Origin: Microbacterium trichothecenolyticum
Lineage (GTDB): Bacteria; Actinomycetota; Actinomycetes; Actinomycetales; Microbacteriaceae
NCBI RefSeq assembly: GCF_000956465.1
Contig: NZ_JYJA01000038.1
Span: 186,001 to 250,000 of the forward strand
Length of the DNA: 64,000 bases
Direction of reading: 5' to 3'
Shown here: positions 24,025 to 32,998 of the stretch, one piece after another
How the letters are laid out: each line of letters starts with the position of its first letter
Numbering within the stretch: position 1 is the first letter of the stretch
Notes under the pieces: model-generated
What the model was told of the DNA's origin: nothing
The model's input: only the letters and a program-made list of their open reading frames with translations
The model's database searches: none
Program-made: the position numbers and the translations under genes

Positions 24025-25563
24025 TTGCCCGACCACGTGCTGTCCATCGACCAGGGCACGACCTCGACGCGTGCCATCGTGTTCGACGCCGCCGGTGCCG
24101 TGGTCTCTGTATCGCAGCGTGAGCACGAGCAGATCTTTCCCCGTGCCGGTCGAGTGGAGCACGACCCGGTCGAGATCTGGACCAACACCGAATGGGTCAT
24201 CGCGTCGTGTCTGTCGCGCGCCGGGCTCGCGGCATCCGCGGTCGCCGCGATCGGCGTGACGAATCAGCGCGAGACGGCGATCGTGTGGGAGAAGCGCACC
24301 GGGCGTCCGGTTCACAACGCGCTCGTGTGGCAGGACACCCGCACCCAGCCCCGTATCGACGAGATGGCGGCCGAGGGGGGTGCGGATCGGTTCGCCGAGG
24401 CCACCGGGCTGCCGCTCGCCACGTACTTCTCCGCGTCGAAGGTCGCGTGGATCCTCGACAATGTGGACGGAGCGCGGGCCGCCGCCGAAGCGGGGGAGCT
24501 CCTGTTCGGCACACCCGACACCTGGGTGGTGTGGAACCTCACCGGCGGCGCGCGCGGCGGCATCCACGTCACGGATGTCACCAACGCGTCCCGCACGCTG
24601 CTCATGGACCTGCGCACGCTCGACTGGGCGGACGACCTGCTCGCCGTGTGGGGCATCCCGCGCGCGATGATGCCCGAGATCCGCTCGTCATCCGAGGTGG
24701 TCGGACACTCCTCGCTGCCCTCGGTGCTCGACGGCGTCCCGATCGCCGGGATCCTCGGCGATCAGCAGGCGGCGACCTTCGGGCAGGCGGCCTTCGACGC
24801 GGGGGAGTCGAAGAACACCTATGGCACCGGCAACTTCCTGCTCGTGAACACCGGCACCGAGATCGTGCGATCAGGCAGTGGCCTCATCACCACGGTCGGC
24901 TACCGGATCGGCGACGAGCCCGCCCGCTACGCGCTCGAGGGATCCATCGCGGTGACCGGCTCGCTCGTGCAATGGCTGCGCGACAACCTGGGCATCATCC
25001 AGCGTTCGGAGGACGTCGAGACTCTCGCCGCGAGCGTCGACGACAACGGCGGCGCCTACTTCGTGCCGGCGTTCTCCGGGCTCTTCGCGCCGTACTGGCG
25101 CCCCGACGCGCGCGGCGCGCTCGTCGGACTCACGCGCTACGTCAACAAGGCGCACATCGCGCGCGCGGCCCTCGAGTCGACGGCGTTCCAGACGCGCGAC
25201 GTGATCGACGCCGTCGTCGCCGACACCGGCCGCACGCTCGACGAGCTGCGCGTCGACGGCGGCATGACGCGCGACGACCTCCTGATGCAATTCCAGGCCG
25301 ACATCCTCGGCATCCCCGTCGTCCGCCCGAAGGTCGTCGAGACGACCGCCCTCGGCGCCGCGTACGCCGCTGGTCTCGCGACCGGCGTATGGAGCGACCT
25401 CGACGAGCTCCGATCGCACTGGCGGGAGGACGTCCGCTTCGAGCCGCGGATGCGCGAGGACGAGCGCGAGCGCCGCTACCGTCAGTGGCGCAAAGCGGTG
25501 TCGAAGTCGCTCGACTGGGTCGACGAGGACGCCCGCGTGCTCATGGGCACGACCGGCGACTGA
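24025..25563 (+). CDS. glpK: Glycerol kinase
   Basis: The 512-residue FGGY-family kinase phosphorylates glycerol to glycerol 3-phosphate. The opening [16 protein letters not shown] binds phosphate, [13 protein letters not shown] [12 protein letters not shown] and NALVWQDTR follow, [14 protein letters not shown] matches the FGGY domain, and [19 protein letters not shown] is the second signature. The start is TTG at 24025 with AAGGAG 6 bases upstream. It probably forms one unit with glpD, whose stop is 71 bases upstream. The stop codon lies 2 bases from the stop of the convergent Fpg/Nei gene. Confidence 0.95.
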   Translation: MPDHVLSIDQGTTSTRAIVFDAAGAVVSVSQREHEQIFPRAGRVEHDPVEIWTNTEWVIASCLSRAGLAASAVAAIGVTNQRETAIVWEKRTGRPVHNALVWQDTRTQPRIDEMAAEGGADRFAEATGLPLATYFSASKVAWILDNVDGARAAAEAGELLFGTPDTWVVWNLTGGARGGIHVTDVTNASRTLLMDLRTLDWADDLLAVWGIPRAMMPEIRSSSEVVGHSSLPSVLDGVPIAGILGDQQAATFGQAAFDAGESKNTYGTGNFLLVNTGTEIVRSGSGLITTVGYRIGDEPARYALEGSIAVTGSLVQWLRDNLGIIQRSEDVETLAASVDDNGGAYFVPAFSGLFAPYWRPDARGALVGLTRYVNKAHIARAALESTAFQTRDVIDAVVADTGRTLDELRVDGGMTRDDLLMQFQADILGIPVVRPKVVETTALGAAYAAGLATGVWSDLDELRSHWREDVRFEPRMREDERERRYRQWRKAVSKSLDWVDEDARVLMGTTGD

Positions 25564-25565
25564 GG

Positions 25566-26426
25566 CTACTTCAGAAGGCGCGAGAGGCGGCGGTCGGCGA
25601 GGATCTTGCCGCCGGTCTGGCAGGTGGGACAGTACTCGAGCGAGTTGTCGGCGAAGAAGACGCTGCGCACCTCATCGCCGCAGACAGGGCACGTCTCACC
25701 GCGGCGCCCGTGGACCTGCATACCCCGGCGTTTCGCGTCCTTCAGCTCGGCCGGTGGCTTTCCGGATGCCTCGGCGACAGCATCCGTCAACGTCTCGGTC
25801 ATCGCGTCGAACAGGCGCGTGACGTCGTCGTCGGACAGTGAGGAGGCCAGCGCGTACGGCGACATCTTGGCCGCGTGCAGGATCTCGTCGGAGTAGGCGT
25901 TGCCGACCCCCGCGATGATCATCTGGTCGCGCAGCACCCCCTTGATCTGGGTGCGGCGGCCGGCGAGCAGCTCGGCGAAGGTGTCGCGCGAGAAGGAGGG
26001 GTCGAGGGGATCGGGGCCGAGCCGTGCGACACCGGGGACGTCCGACGGTTCGCGCACGACGTAGACCGCGAGGGACTTCTTCGTGCCCGCCTCGGTGAGA
26101 TCGAACCCGGCGCCGTCGGAGAGCGCGACGCGCAGCGCGATCGGCGTCTTGCCCGGGCGGATGATCGTCTTGGGCAGCTCGTCGTACCAGCGCAGCCACC
26201 CGGCCTTGGCGAGGTGGAACACCAGGTGCGGGCCGGTCGTGGCGAGGTCGATGAACTTGCCGTGGCGCGAGGCCCCCGTGATCTCCTGCCCCTGGAGCGC
26301 GTCGATCGGCGGGTCGTACGTCTTCAGCGCCGCGATGTTCGCGACGGTCGCCCGCGTGATCTGCACGCCGGTGAGCCGCTCGCGGAGGAAGTCGACGAGT
26401 CCCTGCACCTCGGGCATCTCGGGCAT
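25566..26426 (-). CDS. Fpg/Nei-family DNA glycosylase
   Basis: This 286-residue base-excision repair enzyme removes oxidised bases and nicks the DNA. After Met removal the N-terminus is PEMPEVQ, matching PELPEVE of Fpg/Nei, where Pro is the nucleophile and Glu is catalytic. DQMIIAGVGNAYSDEILHAA is the helix-two-turn-helix, and the C-terminal zinc finger has CPVC and CPTC pairs 16 residues apart. The start at 26426 keeps the catalytic Pro at position 2; a second ATG 9 bases later would shorten the motif. AGGATGA precedes it. Whether it is Fpg or Nei specific cannot be told. Confidence 0.9.
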   Translation of the reverse strand: MPEMPEVQGLVDFLRERLTGVQITRATVANIAALKTYDPPIDALQGQEITGASRHGKFIDLATTGPHLVFHLAKAGWLRWYDELPKTIIRPGKTPIALRVALSDGAGFDLTEAGTKKSLAVYVVREPSDVPGVARLGPDPLDPSFSRDTFAELLAGRRTQIKGVLRDQMIIAGVGNAYSDEILHAAKMSPYALASSLSDDDVTRLFDAMTETLTDAVAEASGKPPAELKDAKRRGMQVHGRRGETCPVCGDEVRSVFFADNSLEYCPTCQTGGKILADRRLSRLLK

Positions 26427-26513
26427 GCGCTCATCCTGCCATGCCGCGGCGACACGCGGGCCGGCCGTGAGAGGTCGGGAGGACGCGGCCACGCGACTCG
26501 GTCGGGCCGGTCG

Positions 26514-27080
26514 TCAGTCGTCGAGGACGGGCCAGGGCTGAGGCATCCGCTCGTCCGTCTTCAGGAGTCCCGCGATCCAGCCGTCGTCGCGATGCTTCGC
26601 GCTCACGAGCGCCTGGCGCAGAGTGCCCTCGAAGCGGAAGCCCAGCGCGCGGGCGACGCGCGCCGACGGCTCGTTGCCGACGACGGCGCGCCACTCGATG
26701 CGGGTGAGGCCTGCGCCGTCGGTCGAGAAGGCCCAGTCGATCACCGCGTTCGCGGCTTCGCGCAGGCGTCCGCCGCCGCGCTGGTCCGGGGCGATCCAGT
26801 ACCCGATCTCACCGTTGCCCTGCCCGTCGAGGCGGTAGAAGCCGATGGTTCCGACGAGCGTCGCGCCGTCGCGGATCACCCACGTGCGATGCAGCTCGCC
26901 CGCCCACTGCTCGGCGACCGCGTCGATGAACTTCTCGGCGTCCTCGCGCGCGTACGGCGAGGGCACCCGCGTGTACCGCTGGATACCGGGGTCCTGGCAC
27001 GCCACGTAGACGGCGTCGACGTCCTCCACACGCGGCGCGGACAGCTCCAGGCGCGTGGTGCGCAGGGTCACGGGCTCCAT
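26514..27080 (-). CDS. GNAT-family N-acetyltransferase (RimJ/RimL type)
   Basis: The 188-residue protein begins TLRTTRLELSAPRVEDVDAV, the usual RimJ/RimL-type start. GEIGYWIAPDQRGGGRLREA is the acetyl-CoA loop and RIEWRAVVGNEPSARVARALGFRFEGTLRQ the C-terminal GNAT helix and strand. It probably acetylates a ribosomal or other protein N-terminus or a small amine. TAGGGT ends 6 bases before the ATG, so it is likely leaderless. Confidence 0.85.
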   Translation of the reverse strand: MEPVTLRTTRLELSAPRVEDVDAVYVACQDPGIQRYTRVPSPYAREDAEKFIDAVAEQWAGELHRTWVIRDGATLVGTIGFYRLDGQGNGEIGYWIAPDQRGGGRLREAANAVIDWAFSTDGAGLTRIEWRAVVGNEPSARVARALGFRFEGTLRQALVSAKHRDDGWIAGLLKTDERMPQPWPVLDD

Positions 27081-27086
27081 CCGCCC

Positions 27087-27092
27087 ACCCTA
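27087..27092 (-). promoter_or_regulatory. Leaderless-type -10 hexamer (TAGGGT)
   Basis: TAGGGT on the minus strand is followed by 6 bases and the ATG at 27080. Confidence 0.55.
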
Positions 27093-27167
27093 TGGGGTGC
27101 TCGCAGCAAGCCTGCCCGCGTCCCGTGCGTCCAGCGGCCAACGTGCATGTCGCGCATCTGCGACACA

Positions 27168-27232
27168 GGTCCGAGAACCGGCGCCCCAGTTCCGAGAACC
27201 CGGAGCCCCAGTTCCGAGAACCCGGCGCCCCA
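27168..27232. repeat. 22-bp tandem repeat leading into a palindromic element
   Basis: Three contiguous units of 21, 22 and 22 bases read GTTCCGAGAACCCGG followed by M-GCCCCA (first unit GGTCCGAGAACC). The next unit begins GTTCCGA but turns into the left arm of the palindrome at 27233. The core GTTC-CGA-GAAC is itself a dyad. Together with the two palindromes this fills most of the 549-base gene-free stretch 27081-27629. Confidence 0.8.
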
Positions 27233-27329
27233 GTTCCGAATTCAGGATTGGAAGTGCTTGGGGGGACCAGGATCGTGTCATTCCGCGGTCCCCCCGCAGA
27301 TCTGCGTACGCCCATCCTGAGTTGGGAAC
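27233..27329. repeat. Locus-1 palindromic element A, GTTCCSNRYTCAGGAT arms
   Basis: The left arm GTTCCGAATTCAGGAT faces the right arm, whose complement is GTTCCCAACTCAGGAT (one mismatch, one G-T pair). A 9-bp inner stem GGGGGGACC/GGTCCCCCC lies inside. The same arm motif occurs in elements B and C around the gene at 27630-28472. Confidence 0.8.
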
Positions 27330-27412
27330 ATGGCCCGGGGCGACTCTCCACCATCACCTCCCCGAATTCCACGGGCGTCAGCTCGCCGTGCGCTCGGCTG
27401 AGATCCCGCCCG

Positions 27413-27509
27413 GTTCCCTACTCAGGATGGTCTGCGGGATGCCGGCCCGTGAGGGCCGAGAATCCAGGGGCACCGGCCGTCTGGCGCCTGCGGATCCTGA
27501 GTTCGGAAC
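27413..27509. repeat. Locus-1 palindromic element B
   Basis: The left arm GTTCCCTACTCAGGAT and the complement of the right arm, GTTCCGAACTCAGGAT, differ at two positions just after GTTCC, the same variable positions as in element A. An inner CGGCCC/GGGCCG hairpin lies at about 27443-27458. It ends 120 bases before the start codon of the DUF559-like gene. Confidence 0.8.
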
Positions 27510-27629
27510 AGAGCCGGGCGAGGAAGCGGTGCGGGCGGCGGCTCCTCCACAGGCGGCGGCGGACATCGGTCCTCCCCAGAACCGGAAGAATGCCCGAACG
27601 CGCCGTCCCCCTGCGCGAGCCTCGGTCGA

Positions 27630-28472
27630 ATGTGGGAGACGCACAGAACACGCGCGGAGATGTTCCACGCTGGCATGACGCGGCGGCAGATCACGGCGCT
27701 CGTCCGCGCCGGGGAGCTCATACGCGCCCGTCGAGACCACTACTTGCCCGCCGATGCCCCGGATGCCGTTGTGCGCGCCGTGCGAGTCGGAGGCCGTCTG
27801 ACGTGCCTGTCGTTGCTGGAGATGCTCGGGGTCTTCGTGCTGGAGAATTCCCGGCTGCATGTGCACCTCACGCCGAGCTCCAGCCGTATGCGCTCGCCGC
27901 ACAACCGCAAGAAACGTCTGGACCTGTCGAAGCCGCATGGCACACGACTCCACTGGGAGGTGCTGCCTGAGGATCCGGGCAATGCGACCTGCGTCGACAT
28001 CGTCGTCGCCCTCGCGCAGGCCATGATCTGCCAGAGTCCCCGTGCAGCGGTTGCTTCGCTCGACAGCGCGCTCAATAAGAAGCTGCTCACCGAGGCGCAG
28101 GTGCCCGAGGTCTTCGCACTGGTTCCCGCGCGGTACTCGGCGCTTCGCCCGCTCATCGACGGTCGCTCGCAGTCGGGACCCGAGACCTTCGTCCGCCTCA
28201 TTCTGAGGGCTCTCGGCTGCACCTTCGACCTACAGGTCGAGTTCGACGACGTCGGGTTCGTGGACCTCGTGGTCGACGGATGGCTCGTCATCGAATGCGA
28301 CAGCAGGCAACACCACAGCGACTGGGCGCAGCAACTCAAGGACTACCGCCGCGACCTCGCGCTCGCGCGCCGGGGATACGCGGTGCTGCGGCTGACGGCG
28401 CAGGACATCATGCACCGGCCGGACGAGGTCATGCAGGCGATCGCGGGGCTGACTGCCCGCAACGGTCGCTGA
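27630..28472 (+). CDS. DUF559/AbiEi-like protein with Vsr-type nuclease domain (locus 1)
   Basis: The 280-residue protein has an N-terminal helix-turn-helix-like part (MTRRQITALVRAGELIRARR, about 16-35) resembling AbiEi-type antitoxin domains. Its C-terminal domain (about 185-275) has the PD-(D/E)XK/Vsr pattern: Glu in SGPETFVRLILRALG, then VDLVVDGWLVIECDSRQHH, with Asp, Glu-x-Asp and a His pair. It is clearly paralogous to the protein at 45797-46615, sharing RALGC, DGWLVxECDS and GGRLTCLSLLE. Catalytic activity is inferred, not shown. It is bracketed by palindromes A and B upstream and C downstream that share one motif. No close operon partner is seen. Confidence 0.75.
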   Translation: MWETHRTRAEMFHAGMTRRQITALVRAGELIRARRDHYLPADAPDAVVRAVRVGGRLTCLSLLEMLGVFVLENSRLHVHLTPSSSRMRSPHNRKKRLDLSKPHGTRLHWEVLPEDPGNATCVDIVVALAQAMICQSPRAAVASLDSALNKKLLTEAQVPEVFALVPARYSALRPLIDGRSQSGPETFVRLILRALGCTFDLQVEFDDVGFVDLVVDGWLVIECDSRQHHSDWAQQLKDYRRDLALARRGYAVLRLTAQDIMHRPDEVMQAIAGLTARNGR

Positions 28473-28510
28473 CCAGCACACCGCCCTGTCTGCGGTCTCC
28501 AGCTCAGAAC

Positions 28511-28608
28511 GTTCCGTGTTCAGGAGATGCGCGCACCATGTCCGGGCGTGGGGCCGAGAACTCGGGCGGCAACGAAGAGCGAAGGGATGCCGATCCTGAA
28601 TCGGGAAC
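28511..28608. repeat. Locus-1 palindromic element C (downstream)
   Basis: The left arm GTTCCGTGTTCAGGA and the complement of the right arm, GTTCCCGATTCAGGA, lie 38 bases after the stop codon of the locus-1 gene. The motif matches elements A and B upstream, again varying only after GTTCC. Confidence 0.75.
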
Positions 28609-28640
28609 AGGAGAGAACGGATGCTGTGGCCCGAGACCCC

Positions 28641-28733
28641 GACACCCGGCCGGGGGCCGCGACACCCGGCCGGGGCCGCGACACCCGGCCGGGGCCGCGA
28701 CACCCGGCCGGGCGACACTCGGCCGGGGGCCGC
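28641..28733. repeat. 19-20-bp GC-rich tandem repeat, five units
   Basis: Five head-to-tail units of GACACCCGGCCGGGGCCGC (20, 19, 19, 15 and 20 bases; the last has GACACTCGG) end 14 bases before the trpS stop codon. Each holds CCGGCCGG dyads. There are no spacers, so this is not a CRISPR. It may fold strongly and stop trpS transcription. Confidence 0.85.
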
Positions 28734-28747
28734 AGCATCCGGTCCGG

Positions 28748-29767
<1,020 letters not shown>

Positions 29768-29785
29768 TAAAGCGGATGCTGCGCC

Positions 29786-30652
29786 TCAGCGCCCGATCGA
29801 GTAGTCGGCGACGACGGGGGAGTGGTCGCTCCAGCGCGTGTCCCACGAGGGCGCTCGCACCACGCGGTAGTCGGCGACCCGGGCACCGAGCTCGGGCGTC
29901 GCGAGGTGGTAGTCGATGCGCCACCCGGTGTCGTTGTCGAACGCGCGTCCGCGCATGGACCACCAGGTGTAGGGGCCGTCGACGTCGCCGTGGAAGCGGC
30001 GGCCGATGTCGACCCAGCCGAGGCCGGGGCCGGCCGAGCCGTCGGCGCCGGTGACCTCCGCCCCTTGCTCGCCGAAGAACCGGTCGAAGTACGCGCGTTC
30101 GCGAGGGAGGAACCCGGCCTTCTTGACGTTGCCCTTCCAGTTGCGGATGTCGAACTCGCGGTGACCGACATTGAGGTCGCCCATGACGAGCGCGAGCGGG
30201 GATGCGGCCTTGAGCTCCGGCATCCGCTTCTCCATCGCGTCGAGGAAGGCCCACTTCGCGTCCTGCTTGGGAGTGTCGGCCTCGCCCGTGTGCACGTACG
30301 CGCTGACGACGATGAGGCGCTCGCCGTCGATGTCGAAGTCGGCCTCGATCCAGCGGCCGGCGCTGTCGAGCACCTCGGCCGCATCCTCGGCGGCGGGGCC
30401 GAGCACACGGCGCACCTCGACCGACGGAATGCGGCTGGCCACGGCCACGCCGGCGCGGCCCTTCGCGAGAGCCTCGTCGTTGACGATCTCCCAGCCCGGG
30501 AGCGCCGCGCGCAGCTCGTCTTCGGTGGCGCGGACCTCCTGGAGGGCCATCACGTCGATGTCGGCGGCGTCGAGCCACTCGAGCATGCCCTTGCGCGTCG
30601 CCGCGCGGATTCCGTTGACGTTGACAGAGGCGATGCGAACACGGCGAGACAC
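29786..30652 (-). CDS. xth: Exodeoxyribonuclease III
   Basis: The 288-residue Mg2+-dependent AP endonuclease and 3'-5' exonuclease acts in base-excision repair. Motifs in order: IASVNVNGIRAA near the start, DVMALQEVRATEDEL with the metal-binding Glu, VVSAYVHTG, the catalytic LVMGDLNVGHREFDIRNWKG and the terminal WSDHSPVVADY with Asp-His. The start is GTG at 30652 (VSRRVRIAS), supported by TAGTCT 7 bases upstream; the longer frame overlaps the YihY gene. Confidence 0.93.
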   Translation of the reverse strand: MSRRVRIASVNVNGIRAATRKGMLEWLDAADIDVMALQEVRATEDELRAALPGWEIVNDEALAKGRAGVAVASRIPSVEVRRVLGPAAEDAAEVLDSAGRWIEADFDIDGERLIVVSAYVHTGEADTPKQDAKWAFLDAMEKRMPELKAASPLALVMGDLNVGHREFDIRNWKGNVKKAGFLPRERAYFDRFFGEQGAEVTGADGSAGPGLGWVDIGRRFHGDVDGPYTWWSMRGRAFDNDTGWRIDYHLATPELGARVADYRVVRAPSWDTRWSDHSPVVADYSIGR

Positions 30653-30659
30653 GACGGCA

Positions 30660-30665
30660 AGACTA
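30660..30665 (-). promoter_or_regulatory. Leaderless-type -10 hexamer for xth (TAGTCT)
   Basis: TAGTCT on the minus strand is followed by 7 bases and the GTG at 30652. Confidence 0.45.
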
Positions 30666-30693
30666 TCCGGGGCCACCGACACCGGAGGACCCG

Positions 30694-32121
30694 TCAGCCG
30701 GTGCCGTCGCCGTTGCGCGCTGTGGCCCTCGACGACCTGGAGCGCTTCCGCCTCGGCGCCGCCGCTTTCGTCTCGGGTCCCTGGTCCTCGGCCGCAGTCG
30801 GACCCGCCGCCCGCGGCATCGCAGCCTGCGACGCCGCGGGCTTCGACGGACCGGCCTTCGGCGCCGAGGTCGGTCCCGACGCGTTCGCATCCGGTCTCGC
30901 CGTCACCGCGGACGCGTGCGGGCGCCCCGGCGTGGCGGCCTCGACCTGGCTCAGCTCCTCCTCGGCGTCGCGCACCGCGCGGTCCGCGATCCATACGCGA
31001 TACCACGGCGCCTGGTCACGGGCGTCCTGGGCCGTGCGCAGGCGCACGCGCGCTGCCAGCAGGAGGGCGGCATGCTCCGCGGCGACACGCTCGGCATCGG
31101 TCTGCGGCAGCAGCACGACATCGCGGTCCTTCGCCGCGACGGCGATCCAGGCGGCCGCGACGAGCATGACGATCCCGAGCAGCCGGAACCACAGCAGCAT
31201 CCCGATGAAGATCGCGAAGGTCGCCAGCAGCGGGTTGGAAGGGGTGTAGCTGAGCAGCAGACCCGCGCCGAGCTGGAGCACGGAGATCCCGAGTCCGCCG
31301 AGCATGGCTCCGGGCCAGATGCGCCGCCACGGCAGCTTCGTGCCGGTGAGGAAGCGGAAGAAGCCGACCAGCGCAGTAGAGGTCACCGCGAAGCCGATCA
31401 GCAGGGAGCCGATGCTCACGCTGATCGTGGTGAGCGCGCTGGTGTCCTTCCACCCGATCAGTGAGAAGATCCAGTTCATCGCCAGCGTTCCCACCGTGCT
31501 CAGAGCGGCGCCCAGAATGAGCGCAGCGCCGAAGATGAGCGCCGCGAGGAAGTCGCGCGCCTTGAGCAGGAAGTAGCTGCGTCGATCCGGGGGGATGGCG
31601 AACAGCTCGCGCACGGCGCGGCGGGAGTAGGTGACCCAGTCGATCGCCGTCCAGATGAGGGCGCCCAGGGCGATGATCCCCGTCCAGCCCAGGACGCCGG
31701 AGTTCTGCGACGCGATCTCCTGCACCTGCTCGTTGGTGAACAGGCCTCCGGACGGCGCGATCAGCCCCGGGATATAGACGTTGATCAGCTCGATGAGGGC
31801 GTTGACGGCGTCCGGGCTTCCGCCCAGCCAGATCCCGGCGATCGCGAACACGAGGTAGATCGCGGCGAAGCAGGCGAAGAGCGCGACGTAGCTGACGCCC
31901 GCCGCGAGCAGGAACCCGTTCTCGATGAGGAAGTGCCGCCACACCCGCACGGGGAACCACGCCATCGTCGCCTGCGTGAGTCGCGTGGCCCGGCTGATCG
32001 GCGTGTCGAACCGCTGCCTGAGGCTGTGCTCCGTCGCCTCCCAGCGCTCCCGGAGGGATTCCTCCTCGCGCTGCGCGGCGTCCGCCGCCGCACGGGCGTC
32101 GGGCGGGGGAGTGTGCGTCAC
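30694..32121 (-). CDS. YihY/BrkB-family membrane protein
   Basis: The 475-residue protein has a charged N-terminal region of about 65 residues, a YihY domain (about 70-350) with six to seven helices including GVSYVALFACFAAIYLVFAIA, SRRAVRELFAIPPDRRSYFLLKARD and the WPGAMLGGLGISVLQLGAGLLLS region, and a long Ala/Pro/Lys/Arg-rich tail of about 100 residues with basic clusters near the end. The family was once called ribonuclease BN in error; its function is unknown. The GTG at 32121 is chosen for the TAATCT hexamer 7 bases upstream. Confidence 0.9.
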   Translation of the reverse strand: MTHTPPPDARAAADAAQREEESLRERWEATEHSLRQRFDTPISRATRLTQATMAWFPVRVWRHFLIENGFLLAAGVSYVALFACFAAIYLVFAIAGIWLGGSPDAVNALIELINVYIPGLIAPSGGLFTNEQVQEIASQNSGVLGWTGIIALGALIWTAIDWVTYSRRAVRELFAIPPDRRSYFLLKARDFLAALIFGAALILGAALSTVGTLAMNWIFSLIGWKDTSALTTISVSIGSLLIGFAVTSTALVGFFRFLTGTKLPWRRIWPGAMLGGLGISVLQLGAGLLLSYTPSNPLLATFAIFIGMLLWFRLLGIVMLVAAAWIAVAAKDRDVVLLPQTDAERVAAEHAALLLAARVRLRTAQDARDQAPWYRVWIADRAVRDAEEELSQVEAATPGRPHASAVTARPDANASGPTSAPKAGPSKPAASQAAMPRAAGPTAAEDQGPETKAAAPRRKRSRSSRATARNGDGTG

Positions 32122-32128
32122 GGTGTTC

Positions 32129-32134
32129 AGATTA
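32129..32134 (-). promoter_or_regulatory. Leaderless-type -10 hexamer for the YihY gene (TAATCT)
   Basis: TAATCT on the minus strand is followed by 7 bases and the GTG at 32121. It adjoins the sdhB terminator hairpin. Confidence 0.45.
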
Positions 32135-32136
32135 GC

Positions 32137-32181
32137 GACAGACGGATGCCGCATCGCTCAGCGATGCGGCATCCGTCTGTC
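32137..32181 (-). terminator. Terminator of the sdh operon
   Basis: Perfect 22-bp arms with a 1-base centre (GACGGATGCCGCATCGCT on the left) start 17 bases after the sdhB stop codon. It carries the CGGATGCCGC core seen in other terminators. Confidence 0.85.
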
Positions 32182-32197
32182 TGAAGGAGAAACGGGG

Positions 32198-32998
32198 TTA
32201 CGGGCGCCCGCGGAGGACCGCCTGCTTGACCTCGGCGATCGCCTTGGTCACCTCGATGCCGCGAGGGCACGCCTCGGTGCAGTTGAAGGTCGTGCGGCAG
32301 CGCCAGACGCCCTCCTTGTCGTTGAGGATGTCGAGGCGCACATCGCCCGCGTCGTCGCGCGAGTCGAAGATGAAGCGGTGCGCGTTGACGATGGCCGCGG
32401 GGCCGAAGTACTGTCCGTCGGTCCAGAAGACGGGGCACGACGACGTGCAGGCGGCGCAGAGGATGCACTTGGTGGTGTCGTCGAAGACCTCGCGGTCGAC
32501 GATCGACTGGATGCGCTCCTTGCCCTTCTCGGGGGTCGAGTTCGCGATGAGGAACGGCTGAACCTCGCGGTACGACGCGAAGAAGGGCTCCATGTCGACG
32601 ACGAGGTCCTTCTCCAGCGGCAGGCCCTTGATGGCCTCGACGTAGATCGGCTGCGAGATGTCGAGGTCCTTGATGAGCGTCTTGCACGCGAGCCGGTTGC
32701 GGCCGTTGATGCGCATCGCGTCGGAGCCGCAGATGCCGTGGGCGCACGAGCGGCGGAAGGTCAGCGAGCCGTCGACCTCCCACTTGATCTTGTGCAGGGC
32801 GTCGAGCACGCGGTCCGTCGAGTAGAGCTCGACGTCGTAGTCGACCCAGCGCGGCTCCTCGTCGACCTCGGGGTCGAAGCGCCGGATGATGAAGGTGACG
32901 AGGAACGACTGGATGCCGGTGTCGTTCGCGGACTCCTCTGCGCGGACGGGCGCGTCGGCGTCGGTGCGCTCGATGACGTCGGTGACCGAGGTCGCCAT
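32198..32998 (-). CDS. sdhB: Succinate dehydrogenase iron-sulfur subunit
   Basis: The 266-residue subunit carries the three Fe-S clusters between SdhA and the membrane anchor. The 2Fe-2S ligands lie in RRSCAHGICGSDAMRINGRN and the Cys that follows; the 4Fe-4S set is CILCAACTSSCP and the 3Fe-4S set includes CTEACPRGI. The ATG shares a base with the sdhA stop codon (TGATG). It is the last gene of sdhCDAB and is followed by a strong terminator. Confidence 0.96.
   Translation of the reverse strand: MATSVTDVIERTDADAPVRAEESANDTGIQSFLVTFIIRRFDPEVDEEPRWVDYDVELYSTDRVLDALHKIKWEVDGSLTFRRSCAHGICGSDAMRINGRNRLACKTLIKDLDISQPIYVEAIKGLPLEKDLVVDMEPFFASYREVQPFLIANSTPEKGKERIQSIVDREVFDDTTKCILCAACTSSCPVFWTDGQYFGPAAIVNAHRFIFDSRDDAGDVRLDILNDKEGVWRCRTTFNCTEACPRGIEVTKAIAEVKQAVLRGRP

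Noticed and set aside
27168..27232. A CRISPR array
   Set aside because: The units are contiguous with no spacers, and no cas genes are in the window. The same applies to 28641-28733.
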